Assembly (NCBI GenBank): GCA_900317745.1
Contig: ONHW01000002.1
Coordinates: forward strand, 239,557-303,556
Direction: 5' to 3'
DNA length: 64,000 bases
Origin: an uncultured Bacteroidales bacterium
Lineage (GTDB): Bacteria > Bacteroidota > Bacteroidia > Bacteroidales > Paludibacteraceae
Part shown: positions 53,858 to 62,189 of the stretch, piece by piece
Position numbering within the stretch: position 1 is the first letter of the stretch
How the letters are laid out: each line of letters starts with the position of its first letter
The notes under the pieces: generated by a model
The model's database searches: none
What the model saw: only the letters and a program-made list of their open reading frames with translations
What the model was told of the DNA's origin: nothing
Made by a program: the position numbers and the translations under genes

Positions 53858-54228
53858 GATTGTAGTTCTTTTGTTGTGTCGATTATTTGTCTGCAGGTTG
53901 ATTCGGTTAATACTTGTGCCAATTGGTTTTTGTATTCCGGATAACGTGCCTGAATGTTAAATGTCGATATAGTGTCAATAAAATCTTTCTGATCTTCTGA
54001 CAGCTGTTCATATAGTCCGCATCCTTCGGCAAGCCGCTTGTGGTTGTGTATATATGGCGGGATGTCGTCTCTTTTTGCCGACCAATATGCTTTTAGTGTT
54101 TTTTCTATTACTTGGTGACACATGAAAGCAACGTATAGCCATCGTTTTGTCTTGTACATCGCCTCGGCTGTATCTATGTCATAGTCAGCAATGTCAAGCC
54201 AATATCTAACTTTTTCCTCTTGTGTCAT
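53836..54228 (-). CDS. HEPN domain protein (toxin partner)
   Basis: 130 residues, all helical. KVRYWLDIADYDIDTAEAMY and WLYVAFMCHQVIEKTLKAYW are typical of HEPN domains; the distal Rx4-6H motif of RNase-type HEPN proteins cannot be clearly seen, so it may be an inactive or different class. Upstream of the MNT gene on the minus strand. The 30 bases before its ATG (AATAACAAATAAAAAATC type) match those before the leader copies. Confidence 0.8.
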   Translation of the reverse strand: MTQEEKVRYWLDIADYDIDTAEAMYKTKRWLYVAFMCHQVIEKTLKAYWSAKRDDIPPYIHNHKRLAEGCGLYEQLSEDQKDFIDTISTFNIQARYPEYKNQLAQVLTESTCRQIIDTTKELQSWIKQKL

Positions 54229-54252
54229 TGTATTTTGATTTTTTATTTGTTA

Positions 54253-54726
54253 TTATTCGTTATTATTTGGTGATGTCGTGTTGCATTTGATAAATCTCTT
54301 TCTGGCGCTCCATGTTTCTCTCGCTGCTTCTTGCTCGTACCAGTTGCGTGCTTTTTCATCATCTACTTGCAGAAGAGTACGATAGTGAGTCCAACTCAGG
54401 AGAAAAGATTTTGGACTCGCCGCGTCCAAAATGTTGGGGAAGCACTGATAAAAGCGCATATACTTGTATAAACTACTGAAATCAAAACCGCTGCCGTACT
54501 CCTTTGTTAATTGTTCTGCGAGATTTTGAACTAAGCTTTTACCATACAATTCCTCACGTGTATGCTCTCCCAATACCTCCTCGGCGATTCGTTTACCGAG
54601 CAACCAGTTGCGTTGTACAAGCACTACATTGATTGCGCGGTATGCGATATGCCTGGCGGATTCAATAATCTGCCGTGTATCCGTCAGGATATTTGTGCTT
54701 CTTATATATGCAATGCGTTCACTCAT
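54253..54726 (-). pseudogene. DUF1016 (YhcG) N-terminal domain, lacking the nuclease part
   Basis: 157 residues. NVVLVQRNWLLGKRIAEEVL, YGKSLVQNLAEQLTKEYGSG and FYQCFPNIL are typical of the DUF1016 N-terminal domain. Complete YhcG proteins run to about 350 residues with a C-terminal PDDEXK nuclease. Here the chain ends in CNTTSPNNNE just after ETWSAR, within the boundary sequence of the next cassette. It is likely truncated by recombination; a short functional form cannot be excluded. Confidence 0.65.
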
Positions 54727-54915
54727 TCCGGTTCAGTCCATTTTCAATCTATTTTCAATCTATTTTTAATCCATTATCAATCCATCATCGAGCCAATCCT
54801 ATACCTTATACCTCCATCATACGCCCTAACCTGTTGTCATTCTTTGCCTTCGAGCCTTTCCCGCTCCACGGCAATTGTGTTAAGTTTTTCATCTGTATTT
54901 GGTTTTTATTTGTTA
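54725..54915 (-). repeat. 11-bp array and adhesin leader, copy 4
   Basis: 54788-54912 is a leader copy (MKNLTQLPWSGKGSKAKNDN, stop after 28 codons). It joins on its left an 11-bp array with CCATTTTCAAT/CTATTTTCAAT units. It lies directly 5' of the DUF1016 gene. Confidence 0.85.
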
Positions 54916-54945
54916 TTATCGGTGTTATTTTGCGTCTTTGTGTTG

Positions 54946-55812
54946 CTATTTTAGCGATAGTGGATATTTTGAGGCTATTCGCTTGAATTGCTGTTCAACA
55001 CTTGTCTTGTTTAGAGATTCTAATTCTTCTATAGCCATTTGTTGTAAAATGTTAAAACGCTCTATTCTTTCAACGCCTCGTTTAATCATTTCTGCGTTCA
55101 TAACTTCCATATTGGATAATACAATCAATTGGTTGATAGTGGCTGTATCTCTTAAATTAAAGCCCTTCTCTGCCAATTTAGGATTTTGCATCTCCCAATC
55201 TTTGGCTCTACATCCAAATAATGCCAGATTTAGCATATCTGCTTCGGATGCATATATCAGATATTCTTTTTTCTTATCTACAGATAATTGTGGTAAAATG
55301 TTATCCTTAATAGCATCTGTATGTATCTGATAATTTGTTTTTGACAATATCCTGGTAATGTCCCATTGGAGTATCAAAGGATTGTTCTCGGCTTCAACTA
55401 ATCGCTGAAATTCTTTTACTACTAGCAGATTAAACTCAGGTGAAAGCCACATGCCGAAGTGATATGCTATGTCTTTATGGGCGTATGTCCCTCCATAGCG
55501 ACCTGCTTTCGCAAATAAGCCTATTGCACCTGTGCGTTCAATAAATTTGTTCACAGACATATAGAAGCGGTTGCTGCCAGCCTCCATTCTAATTCCCCCG
55601 AATTCGGGGGTTTTAAAATCCTGGTTATTTAGTTGCTCCCATACGCCCAAAAAATCAATAGTACTCTTATTTGTAAGCCATTTTTCGATAAGACGCGGAC
55701 CATCTTCAAAGTTTTTGGTCATATCTGTTAAGCAGATATAATCATTCCGGTCTTTATTCAATAGCACATTGATTTGTGTACCTTGAACTTGTATGGTTCG
55801 ATTTGTTGCCAT
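54946..55812 (-). CDS. KilA-N domain protein, second copy
   Basis: 288 residues. NDYICLTDMTKNF, KWLTNKSTIDFLGVWEQLNN and FYMSVNKFIERTGAIGLFAK are the KilA-N region; TNYQIHTDAIKDNILPQLSV and EADMLNLALFG match the paralogue at 24722-25546 over the C-terminal half. It is in the accessory array and has a third, broken relative directly upstream. Confidence 0.85.
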   Translation of the reverse strand: MATNRTIQVQGTQINVLLNKDRNDYICLTDMTKNFEDGPRLIEKWLTNKSTIDFLGVWEQLNNQDFKTPEFGGIRMEAGSNRFYMSVNKFIERTGAIGLFAKAGRYGGTYAHKDIAYHFGMWLSPEFNLLVVKEFQRLVEAENNPLILQWDITRILSKTNYQIHTDAIKDNILPQLSVDKKKEYLIYASEADMLNLALFGCRAKDWEMQNPKLAEKGFNLRDTATINQLIVLSNMEVMNAEMIKRGVERIERFNILQQMAIEELESLNKTSVEQQFKRIASKYPLSLK

Positions 55813-56006
55813 TATTGTTGTTTGTTATATATCATGTTGTTGCCTGCCATATTTCTAATTGTACCGAATTCGGTATAATTAAAGTTTGGATTGTATAAAG
55901 CTTCCCATTCTTCCAAATATTCTATTGTATTCTTTTGACTCATCCATTTGAAGATAATATGTTCTTGCATTTGACTATGAGCCATATCAGTCAAGGAGAT
56001 AGTTTT
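55812..56006 (-). pseudogene. Fragment of a third KilA-N gene
   Basis: Translates as LTDMAHSQMQEHIIFKWMSQ, KNTIEYLEEWEALYNPNFNY and TEFGTIRNMAGNNMIYNK, matching only residues about 20-90 of the KilA-N proteins. Both ends are missing, and it runs into the ATG of the intact gene. Confidence 0.75.
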
Positions 56007-56057
56007 GGCTGCTGTTTATTTTCTACCTTGCACTTTCTGCACTTTTGCACTTTGGGT

Positions 56058-56121
56058 TAGTTGTCTTCCTTGTTTGTTTTTGCTTTCCGCTCCGCATCAA
56101 TGGCTTCGTAGCCGATGGGCT
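56058..56121 (-). pseudogene. 3' end of an ORF6N gene
   Basis: On the minus strand it encodes LKPIGYEAIDAERKAKTNKE, close to the C-terminus of the ORF6N protein at 52563. Nothing else of that gene is present; it adjoins the end of the Bro-N gene. A TGCACTTT cluster lies left of the KilA-N fragment (56025-56055). Confidence 0.7.
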
Positions 56122-57009
56122 TCAGCGGTTTTTGTTTTTGTATTTGGTGTCTTCGTCAAATGGCAACTCTTGTGCTTTGACTTCCTCAATAGGGTGAATG
56201 TAGTCGCTGGCTTTTATTGGTGAAACAACACTTTCGCCTATGGTGTTTTCCAGTTGTTGACGCGCAGCCTTAGCAACTTCACCGCCTTCTTTGGCTACCT
56301 GCATGTTCTGCCCCATCGTCCTCGGATTCTTACGCTTGGATATTTCCGTTGTCGAAGCCTCTGCCAGAGTATTCAATGCCAATTCAATGGTTGACATGTT
56401 GTCTCGCAGATTCTCTTTCCTTAGCCCTTTGAACTGCTTATACTCTTTAGTGGTTTTGCCACTCCAAGTCTTTGTGATTAAGTCTGTCAGTATTGCAAAG
56501 TCCCGTCCTTCTTCCAAACCAGCTCGCTTCCATTCGTTCGTCAGCTCATTGCGCGCGTCAATTGACTTTACGCGGTTGGCAATCCATTTGTCCGAGTAGC
56601 CTTGTTTCTTATAGTCGGCAACAGCCTGTTGAATGGAGCGCTCCGGATCAATCATCTGCTGTATTCTTTCACTTCCTACCTGCGCTAACCAGCGCTTCAG
56701 AGGTTCGGCTTTCTTTGATGGTATAGATTGTACAATGCGCAGAATTTGCTCTAAATCAGCAGCATCGGTTTCGCGCATTTTCCCATCAAGTGCTGGCATT
56801 TTCAACCGTACGATTTTTTCGTACGTTTCATCTGCGCCTTCTGATTTCAACTGTCTTTTCAGATCTGTCCAATAGCGTTTCGCTGCTGAACTTTCAGTTA
56901 ATACTCCTACTACATCCACCACGGAGAAGAAGTATTTCTCCTGTTCATCGTCCCAGACAACGCGTATCTTTGCGTTCCCGAACAGTTGTATTTGTGTTTC
57001 TTGGCTCAT
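56122..57009 (-). CDS. BRO/DinD-like protein
   Basis: 295 residues starting MSQETQIQLFGNAKIRVVWD. The N-terminal Bro-N region shows FFSVVDVVGVLTES, YWTDLKRQLKSEGAD and LKMPALDGKMRETDAADLEQ; the long C-terminal part (SVDRxxAR-like, WKRAGLEEGRDFAILTDLIT) resembles DNA-damage-inducible protein D. The frame is open to 57207, but those residues precede the promoter's expected start. Role unknown; such genes are common in islands. Confidence 0.85.
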   Translation of the reverse strand: MSQETQIQLFGNAKIRVVWDDEQEKYFFSVVDVVGVLTESSAAKRYWTDLKRQLKSEGADETYEKIVRLKMPALDGKMRETDAADLEQILRIVQSIPSKKAEPLKRWLAQVGSERIQQMIDPERSIQQAVADYKKQGYSDKWIANRVKSIDARNELTNEWKRAGLEEGRDFAILTDLITKTWSGKTTKEYKQFKGLRKENLRDNMSTIELALNTLAEASTTEISKRKNPRTMGQNMQVAKEGGEVAKAARQQLENTIGESVVSPIKASDYIHPIEEVKAQELPFDEDTKYKNKNR

Positions 57010-57144
57010 TTGTTTTTTGGCTTTTTTGTTATTCTCGTTGTCTCTAAAACGACCGGCGTCCCTGTTTGTTATACTTTTACTGACGGTTTTTTCGCTATAC
57101 GTGCGTGTACATGCGTGCAAGCGTACCCCATAAAATCGCGACCA

Positions 57145-57176
57145 CAAAGTTACGAAAAATTCTGCAATTATGCAAA
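57145..57176 (-). promoter_or_regulatory. Promoter of the Bro-N gene
   Basis: Minus-strand TTTGC (complement of 57172-57176) and TAACTTTG (complement of 57145-57152), giving a leader of about 130 nt. Confidence 0.7.
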
Positions 57177-57207
57177 TTTTTTTTGATTTTTTGTCGAAAT
57201 TATGCAA

Positions 57208-57605
57208 GAAAAATGCTATTTTTTGCCCAAACAGCCTGTTTTTGGGTCTAATTTACCTTACAAAATCCTGCCTTTTTTGCCTCGGTTTAATTACCTTTCG
57301 CACTGCTTTTTTTTGCAGGACTTGCTTGCTTTGATTGATTTGCATACAGAACGGTCACGCTAACACCTTCTATCCGTACGCGCTCCCTTTCCTGTCCCTT
57401 TCTGTTCCATTCCCGATCCCTTTCCAATCCGTTTTCGATTTATTTTCGGATGCATATCGTTCCCTTACCAAATGATAGCCGCAACATAACCGTAAGATAA
57501 CCATAGGATAACTCCCTGATTTTGCATTTTGTATGCACGTACTATATATATACTAAGTATATATATACTTTATGCCTCAAATTCCCCTAAAAATATACTC
57601 CCTAT
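57208..57605. other. Gene-free stretch with 11-bp units and an AT palindrome
   Basis: No gene seen. 57395-57450 holds degenerate CCTTTCC/CAATCCG/TTTTCG motifs; 57484-57515 holds three 11-bp units (ACATAACCGTA, AGATAACCATA, GGATAACTCCC); 57541-57569 is an AT palindrome built of ACTATATATA and GTATATATAC blocks. A similar small AT palindrome sits upstream of the LRR gene at about 24273-24292. Confidence 0.6.
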
Positions 57606-57609
57606 AGAC

Positions 57610-57696
57610 CCTGGGTTAGAGTCGGTATGAGCAAAAAGAAAGAGGTCACTTGCTGTTTGTGACCTCTTTCTTCAAGTTGCTCAACCAGGACTCGAA
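57610..57696 (-). repeat. Duplicate of the tRNA-Gln 3' end and terminator
   Basis: 87 bases that match 57737-57823 with only three mismatches. It holds the terminator hairpin and the last 20 bases of tRNA-Gln, but the tRNA body is replaced by unrelated sequence (57697-57736). Confidence 0.85.
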
Positions 57697-57757
57697 AATT
57701 GCACAGCAATAATCGACAGAACGCAGTGGCGGAGAACCTGGGTGCGAGTCGGTATGA

Positions 57758-57800
57758 GCAAAAAGAAAGAGGTCACTTGCTGTTTGTGACCTCTTTCTTC
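57758..57800 (-). terminator. Terminator of tRNA-Gln
   Basis: AAGAAAGAGGTCAC pairs with GTGACCTCTTTCTT (14 bp); read on the minus strand it is followed by TTTTTGC. A second copy lies in the duplicate at 57631-57673. Confidence 0.85.
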
Positions 57801-57803
57801 GAG

Positions 57804-57874
57804 TTGCTCAACCAGGACTCGAACCCAGACAGACAGAACCAGAATCTGTAGTGCTACCATTACACCATTGAGCA
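57804..57874 (-). tRNA. tRNA-Gln, anticodon CTG
   Basis: Minus-strand cloverleaf: acceptor arms TGCTCAA and TTGAGCA, D-arm GTGTAATGGTAGCAC, anticodon stem ACAGA/TCTGT with loop TTCTGGT (CTG), and T-arm with TTCGAGT. The CCA is not encoded. A promoter lies 11 bases upstream and a terminator directly downstream. Its 3' end is duplicated at 57610-57696. Confidence 0.9.
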
Positions 57875-57884
57875 AAAGCGAATG

Positions 57885-57916
57885 CAAAGGTACAACATTT
57901 TTTTGATATATGCAAA
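57885..57916 (-). promoter_or_regulatory. Promoter of tRNA-Gln
   Basis: Minus-strand TTTGC (complement of 57912-57916) and TACCTTTG (complement of 57885-57892), a few bases before the tRNA. Confidence 0.7.
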
Positions 57917-57994
57917 TTTTTTTCAAAAAAAAGTGAAGAAATGCACTTTTTATATGCATTTTATAAGGTATATGTTCATTTTTGTGCTTTTTTA

Positions 57995-58026
57995 TTTGCA
58001 AAAGTGGTATTTTTTTTGTAACTTTG
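57995..58026 (+). promoter_or_regulatory. Promoter of the polyprenyl synthase operon
   Basis: TTTGC at 57995-57999 and TAACTTTG at 58019-58026, about 44 bases before the ATG at 58070. Confidence 0.75.
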
Positions 58027-58069
58027 CGCCTCGGTATTGTGCAACCGCCCAATGCCGCCACTATCGCTA

Positions 58070-59071
58070 ATGGATACAATCGCCCAAATACGCCAGACTA
58101 TTGCTGAGGAGTTCCGTCAGTTCGAGAACCTGTATGAGCAAACCATGCGTTCCGAGAACGTCGTGCTCGACCAGGTGCTCCGCTATATCAGTGCCAAACG
58201 CGGCAAACAGCTGCGTCCGACACTCGTTCTGCTTGCCGCCAAGCTCTGCCGCGAGGTGAGCGACAAATCCGTCAGAACAGCCGTGGCGATGGAGATGCTT
58301 CACAACGCCTCGCTCGTGCACGACGATGTGGTGGACGGTTCGGCTATGCGTCACGGCGTGCCTGCCGTACATGAGCGCTGGTCGAACAAAGTGGCGGTAC
58401 TCGTAGGCGACTGGATGTTGTCGCGCGTCATAGGCGCACTGGGCGAGATACGTAACGCGCAGATTCTGACTATTGTCTCCCGTATGGCGCGCGCGCTAAC
58501 CTCCGGCGAACTGATACAACTGCACGCCGGCAACTCCATGTGGATAGGCGAGAAGCAATACTTCGATATTATCGGTAAAAAAACCGCCGAACTCTTTGCC
58601 GCCTGCACCGAAGCCGGAGCAGTCTCCGCCGGTGCCAGCAGCCGCCAGCAAACGGCGATGCGCACCTACGGCTACGAACTCGGACTGATCTTCCAGCTCA
58701 AAGATGACGTGCTCGACTACTCCGATAGCGAGGAACTCGGCAAACCTACCATGGGCGACATACGTGACGGCAAAGCTACGCTGCCGCTGCTCATCGCTCT
58801 TGATCGTGCGCCTAAAGACGAATCGGCACATATCCGCGAGATTGCCGAAGAACTCAATAGCCAGCAACGCTCGCTCTCCGCACAGACACAGAGCGAGATT
58901 GAACAGGAGATAAAGAACTTTGTGATGCGTTACGACGGTGTGCGTTACGCCTACCAGCAGATGCGCACCCACAAGAACAAAGCCGAAGAGGCGCTGCGCA
59001 TCTTCCATGACAGCGAAACCAAACAAGCTCTGCTCAATCTGCTGGACTATATCATTAGCCGGCTGTACTAA
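58070..59071 (+). CDS. Polyprenyl diphosphate synthase (IspB-like)
   Basis: 333 residues starting MDTIAQIRQTIAEEF. The first Asp-rich motif is LVHDDVVDGS, the second QLKDDVLDYSDS; GKTELFAAC-like helix region KKTAELFAACTEAG is also conserved. It makes the long isoprenoid chain for menaquinone. The substrate chain length cannot be told from sequence. The frame extends to 58037, but the start point of the promoter and family alignments favour 58070. Confidence 0.9.
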   Translation: MDTIAQIRQTIAEEFRQFENLYEQTMRSENVVLDQVLRYISAKRGKQLRPTLVLLAAKLCREVSDKSVRTAVAMEMLHNASLVHDDVVDGSAMRHGVPAVHERWSNKVAVLVGDWMLSRVIGALGEIRNAQILTIVSRMARALTSGELIQLHAGNSMWIGEKQYFDIIGKKTAELFAACTEAGAVSAGASSRQQTAMRTYGYELGLIFQLKDDVLDYSDSEELGKPTMGDIRDGKATLPLLIALDRAPKDESAHIREIAEELNSQQRSLSAQTQSEIEQEIKNFVMRYDGVRYAYQQMRTHKNKAEEALRIFHDSETKQALLNLLDYIISRLY

Positions 59072-59155
59072 CCGACCGGACTACTATATTACAAGTCGAC
59101 AGGCAAGCTGGAAGACTGTACTACTACTTGAATAGACGAAAAAATCACTCACTAT

Positions 59156-60046
59156 ATGATACAATCAATGACCGGCTACGGTAAAGCCGAAACAAAGTTG
59201 GACGGCAAACGTCTGGTGGTAGAGATCAAGAGTCTGAACTCCAAGCAGATGGACATGAGTGTTCGTCTCTCACCTGCGTTCCGCGGTCAGGAACTGGCTG
59301 TCCGTACTATGCTCGGCAAGCAGCTGGAGCGCGGTAAGGTGGACGTAGCCATCTATACCGAAGAACTGACTAACACTGCCTGCACAGGCGCATACACGCC
59401 CGTCAATCGCGGCGCGTACGCGTTCCATCTTCAGGAGTTGCGCGAACTGTGTCCCGAACTGACAGACAGCGAACGCGCACTGGCTGTGCTGCGTATGCCG
59501 GACGTAATCAAAGCCGATGAACCGCAACCTGTCAGCGGCGAGCAGTGGAAGGTCGTAGAACAGGCGATTGCCGAAGCCGTGAAGCAGTTCATTGCTTTCC
59601 GCGTACAGGAAGGCGCAGCCCTGCAGGCAATGTTCACCGACAAACTGGACGCTATCAGCGCCCTGCTTGCCGAAGTCGAACCCTACGAGAAAGGCCGCGT
59701 GGAGCGTATACGCCAGCACCTGTTGTCGGGACTCGACAAACTGGCAGAAGAGACGCGCTCGAAGGTGGACAGCAACCGCCTGGAGCAGGAAATGATCTTC
59801 TACCTCGAGAAACTCGACATAACCGAAGAGAAAGTGCGCCTGCGCAACCATATCAAGTATTTCCGCGAGACAATGGACGGCAACGGCGAAGGAGTAGGCA
59901 AGAAACTCGGCTTCATTGCTCAGGAGATGGGGCGCGAGATCAACACCCTCGGCAGCAAGAGCAACCAGAGCGAGATGCAAATCATTGTGGTGAAGATGAA
60001 AGACCTGCTTGAGCAGATCAAAGAGCAGGTGCTGAATGTGCTTTAG
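59156..60046 (+). CDS. yicC: YicC family endoribonuclease-like protein
   Basis: 296 residues. MIQSMTGYGKAE, VEIKSLNSKQMDMSVRL, and the C-terminal KLGFIAQEMGREINTLGSKS are YicC signatures. The E. coli member is an RNase that degrades small RNAs such as RyhB. It lies between the polyprenyl synthase and psuK genes. Confidence 0.93.
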   Translation: MIQSMTGYGKAETKLDGKRLVVEIKSLNSKQMDMSVRLSPAFRGQELAVRTMLGKQLERGKVDVAIYTEELTNTACTGAYTPVNRGAYAFHLQELRELCPELTDSERALAVLRMPDVIKADEPQPVSGEQWKVVEQAIAEAVKQFIAFRVQEGAALQAMFTDKLDAISALLAEVEPYEKGRVERIRQHLLSGLDKLAEETRSKVDSNRLEQEMIFYLEKLDITEEKVRLRNHIKYFRETMDGNGEGVGKKLGFIAQEMGREINTLGSKSNQSEMQIIVVKMKDLLEQIKEQVLNVL

Positions 60047-60087
60047 TTGAGCGTTGATAGTTTGGCGAATTAGCGATTAGATATACC

Positions 60088-60987
60088 ATGCAAAACGTTA
60101 TTTCAGTCATCGGCGGAGCAAATGTCGATCTGTCCGCTACATTGTTCGACAGTTTTATTGCTGCCGACTCCAATCCCGGTAAGGTGGATATAGGTTACGG
60201 CGGTGTGGCGCGCAACATTGCGCACAACCTGTCGTTGTTAGGCTGCCGCGTGCAACTGCTCACGGCGTTCGGCAGCGACCTGTTCGGCAACCTGCTGCAC
60301 GATTATTGCAAGCAGCAGGGAATAGACGTGCATCTGTCCGCTGTAGCCGAAGGATTGCGCACGGGTACGTACCTGTGTATCAACAACCACGGCGGTGAGA
60401 TGATTGCTGCCGTAGCCGACACCGAGGCGGTGAGCGTTATCACGCCCGAATGGCTGGAGAAACGTGCGGGGGAGATCAACCAGTCGGACTTCGTGGTCGC
60501 CGATACGAACATCAGCGAGGCGGCTATCCGATACCTGATGGAGAACGTGACTGTTCCCTTGCTCATCGATGGTGTCAGTACGACCAAGTCACACCGCGTA
60601 ATGAACGCACTCGCCAAATGCAAGTTACCCTATCTGCACACACTCAAACTGAATCTGAAGGAAGCCGTGGCGCTTACCGGTGAGACGAACTATGCGTTGG
60701 CAGCACAACGGCTGATCGATCTCGGCGTGGCGCATGTATATGTTACCTTGAGCAGCGAGGGCGTTTATTGCCGCTCGGCCGCCGAGGAGTGGCTCTATCC
60801 GGCATTGCCGATAGCCGAGGTGGTGAACACCACCGGTGCAGGTGACGCGTTTCTCGCCGGTGTGGTATATGCCCTCACAAAAGGGCTGACGTTCCCGCAA
60901 ACTGCCCAATACGGTCTGATGGCAGCGCGAGCAACGCTGATGAGCGTGAAAGCGGTTAACCCCGAGATAGGGAACGCACTGCTTTAG
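60088..60987 (+). CDS. psuK: PfkB family kinase, probable pseudouridine kinase
   Basis: 299 residues. N-terminal VIGGANVDLSATLFDSF and C-terminal NTTGAGDAFLAGVVYAL are PfkB signatures with the anion hole and catalytic Asp. The presence of psuG right behind it identifies the substrate as pseudouridine; together they break down RNA-derived pseudouridine. Its stop is followed by one AGACCGCT repeat (60986-61008). Confidence 0.9.
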   Translation: MQNVISVIGGANVDLSATLFDSFIAADSNPGKVDIGYGGVARNIAHNLSLLGCRVQLLTAFGSDLFGNLLHDYCKQQGIDVHLSAVAEGLRTGTYLCINNHGGEMIAAVADTEAVSVITPEWLEKRAGEINQSDFVVADTNISEAAIRYLMENVTVPLLIDGVSTTKSHRVMNALAKCKLPYLHTLKLNLKEAVALTGETNYALAAQRLIDLGVAHVYVTLSSEGVYCRSAAEEWLYPALPIAEVVNTTGAGDAFLAGVVYALTKGLTFPQTAQYGLMAARATLMSVKAVNPEIGNALL

Positions 60988-61029
60988 ACCGCTTCGCTGA
61001 AAGAAGAATGACATAATTTATCTGATTAT

Positions 61030-61941
61030 ATGAACAAATACTTATCTATATCGCCCGAAGTGGCGAAAGCATTGAGTGAGGGCAAACCTGTCGTTGCCCT
61101 GGAGTCAACAATCATCAGTCACGGAATGCCCTATCCGCAGAACGTAGAAACTGCGTTACGTGTGGAGCAGACCATTCGCGACAACGGCGCTGTGCCTGCT
61201 ACCATAGCCATTATCGGCGGCAAACTGAAAGCCGGCTGCACGCCCGAGGAGATTGAGTACCTCGGTAAGAAAGGCCAGCAGGTGATCAAAGCCTCGCGTC
61301 GCGACCTGCCTGTGCTGATCGCCCGCGGTGAGGATGGAGCAACAACAGTCACCACCACAATGATCATCGCCGCCATGGCAGGAATCAAGGTGTTTGCCAC
61401 AGGCGGCATAGGCGGCGTGCACCGTGGTGCGCAACAGACGTTCGATATATCAGCCGACCTGGAGGAACTGGCGCAAACGCCCGTAATGGTTATCTGTGCC
61501 GGTGCCAAATCTATCCTGGACCTCGGACTGACACTCGAATACTTGGAGACCAAAGGTGTGCCTGTCATTGGCTTTGGCACCGACGAACTGCCGGCGTTCT
61601 ATACGCGCCACAGCGGCTTTGGTGTGGATTACCGCATTGATACGCCGGAGGAACTGGCGGCTGCGTTCCGCGCCAAACTGGACTGCGGATTGAAGGGAGG
61701 TATGCTGGTCACCAATCCTATACCCGAGGAATACTCAATGCCGAAGGATGTGATTGACGCAGCTATTGCACAGGCGCTGAAAGAGATGGACGAGCAGGGT
61801 GTTCACGGCAAGCAGTGCACGCCGTTCCTACTGGCTAAAGTCAAAGACCTGACAGGCGGCGAGAGTCTGGCATCGAACATACAGCTCGTGCTCAACAACG
61901 CACGTCTGGCAGCACGCACAGCGGCTGCCCTGGCTAAATAA
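61030..61941 (+). CDS. psuG: Pseudouridine-5'-phosphate glycosidase
   Basis: 303 residues. VVALESTIISHGMPYPQNVE, ARGEDGATTVTTTMIIAAMA, TGGIGGVHRGAQQTFDISAD and LVTNPIPEEYSMPKDVIDAA are the conserved blocks. It cleaves pseudouridine 5'-phosphate to ribose 5-phosphate and uracil. It follows psuK by 42 bases. Confidence 0.96.
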   Translation: MNKYLSISPEVAKALSEGKPVVALESTIISHGMPYPQNVETALRVEQTIRDNGAVPATIAIIGGKLKAGCTPEEIEYLGKKGQQVIKASRRDLPVLIARGEDGATTVTTTMIIAAMAGIKVFATGGIGGVHRGAQQTFDISADLEELAQTPVMVICAGAKSILDLGLTLEYLETKGVPVIGFGTDELPAFYTRHSGFGVDYRIDTPEELAAAFRAKLDCGLKGGMLVTNPIPEEYSMPKDVIDAAIAQALKEMDEQGVHGKQCTPFLLAKVKDLTGGESLASNIQLVLNNARLAARTAAALAK

Positions 61942-62064
61942 GCCGGATGCAGTACCTCGTACGGAAAAAATGTCAAAAAACAGGAGCACGTGATACCCAA
62001 AATGAGGCATTTTGATGAAAAAAATGTCTTTTAGGCACAAAAAAAATAAAAAATTGAGGAATAA

Positions 62065-62096
62065 TTTGCATTTTTCATAATATTTTTGTATATTTG
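62065..62096 (+). promoter_or_regulatory. Promoter of the TonB-like gene
   Basis: TTTGC at 62065-62069 and TATATTTG at 62089-62096; about 90 nt of leader before the ATG at 62190. Confidence 0.7.
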
Positions 62097-62189
62097 CAGC
62101 GTATTTCGTGCTTGAGCGAAAATTATGGGCATTTTTGCTTTGGGCTAACGGCTTATGATGTACGACCAAATTTATAAAATTAAATCTAT

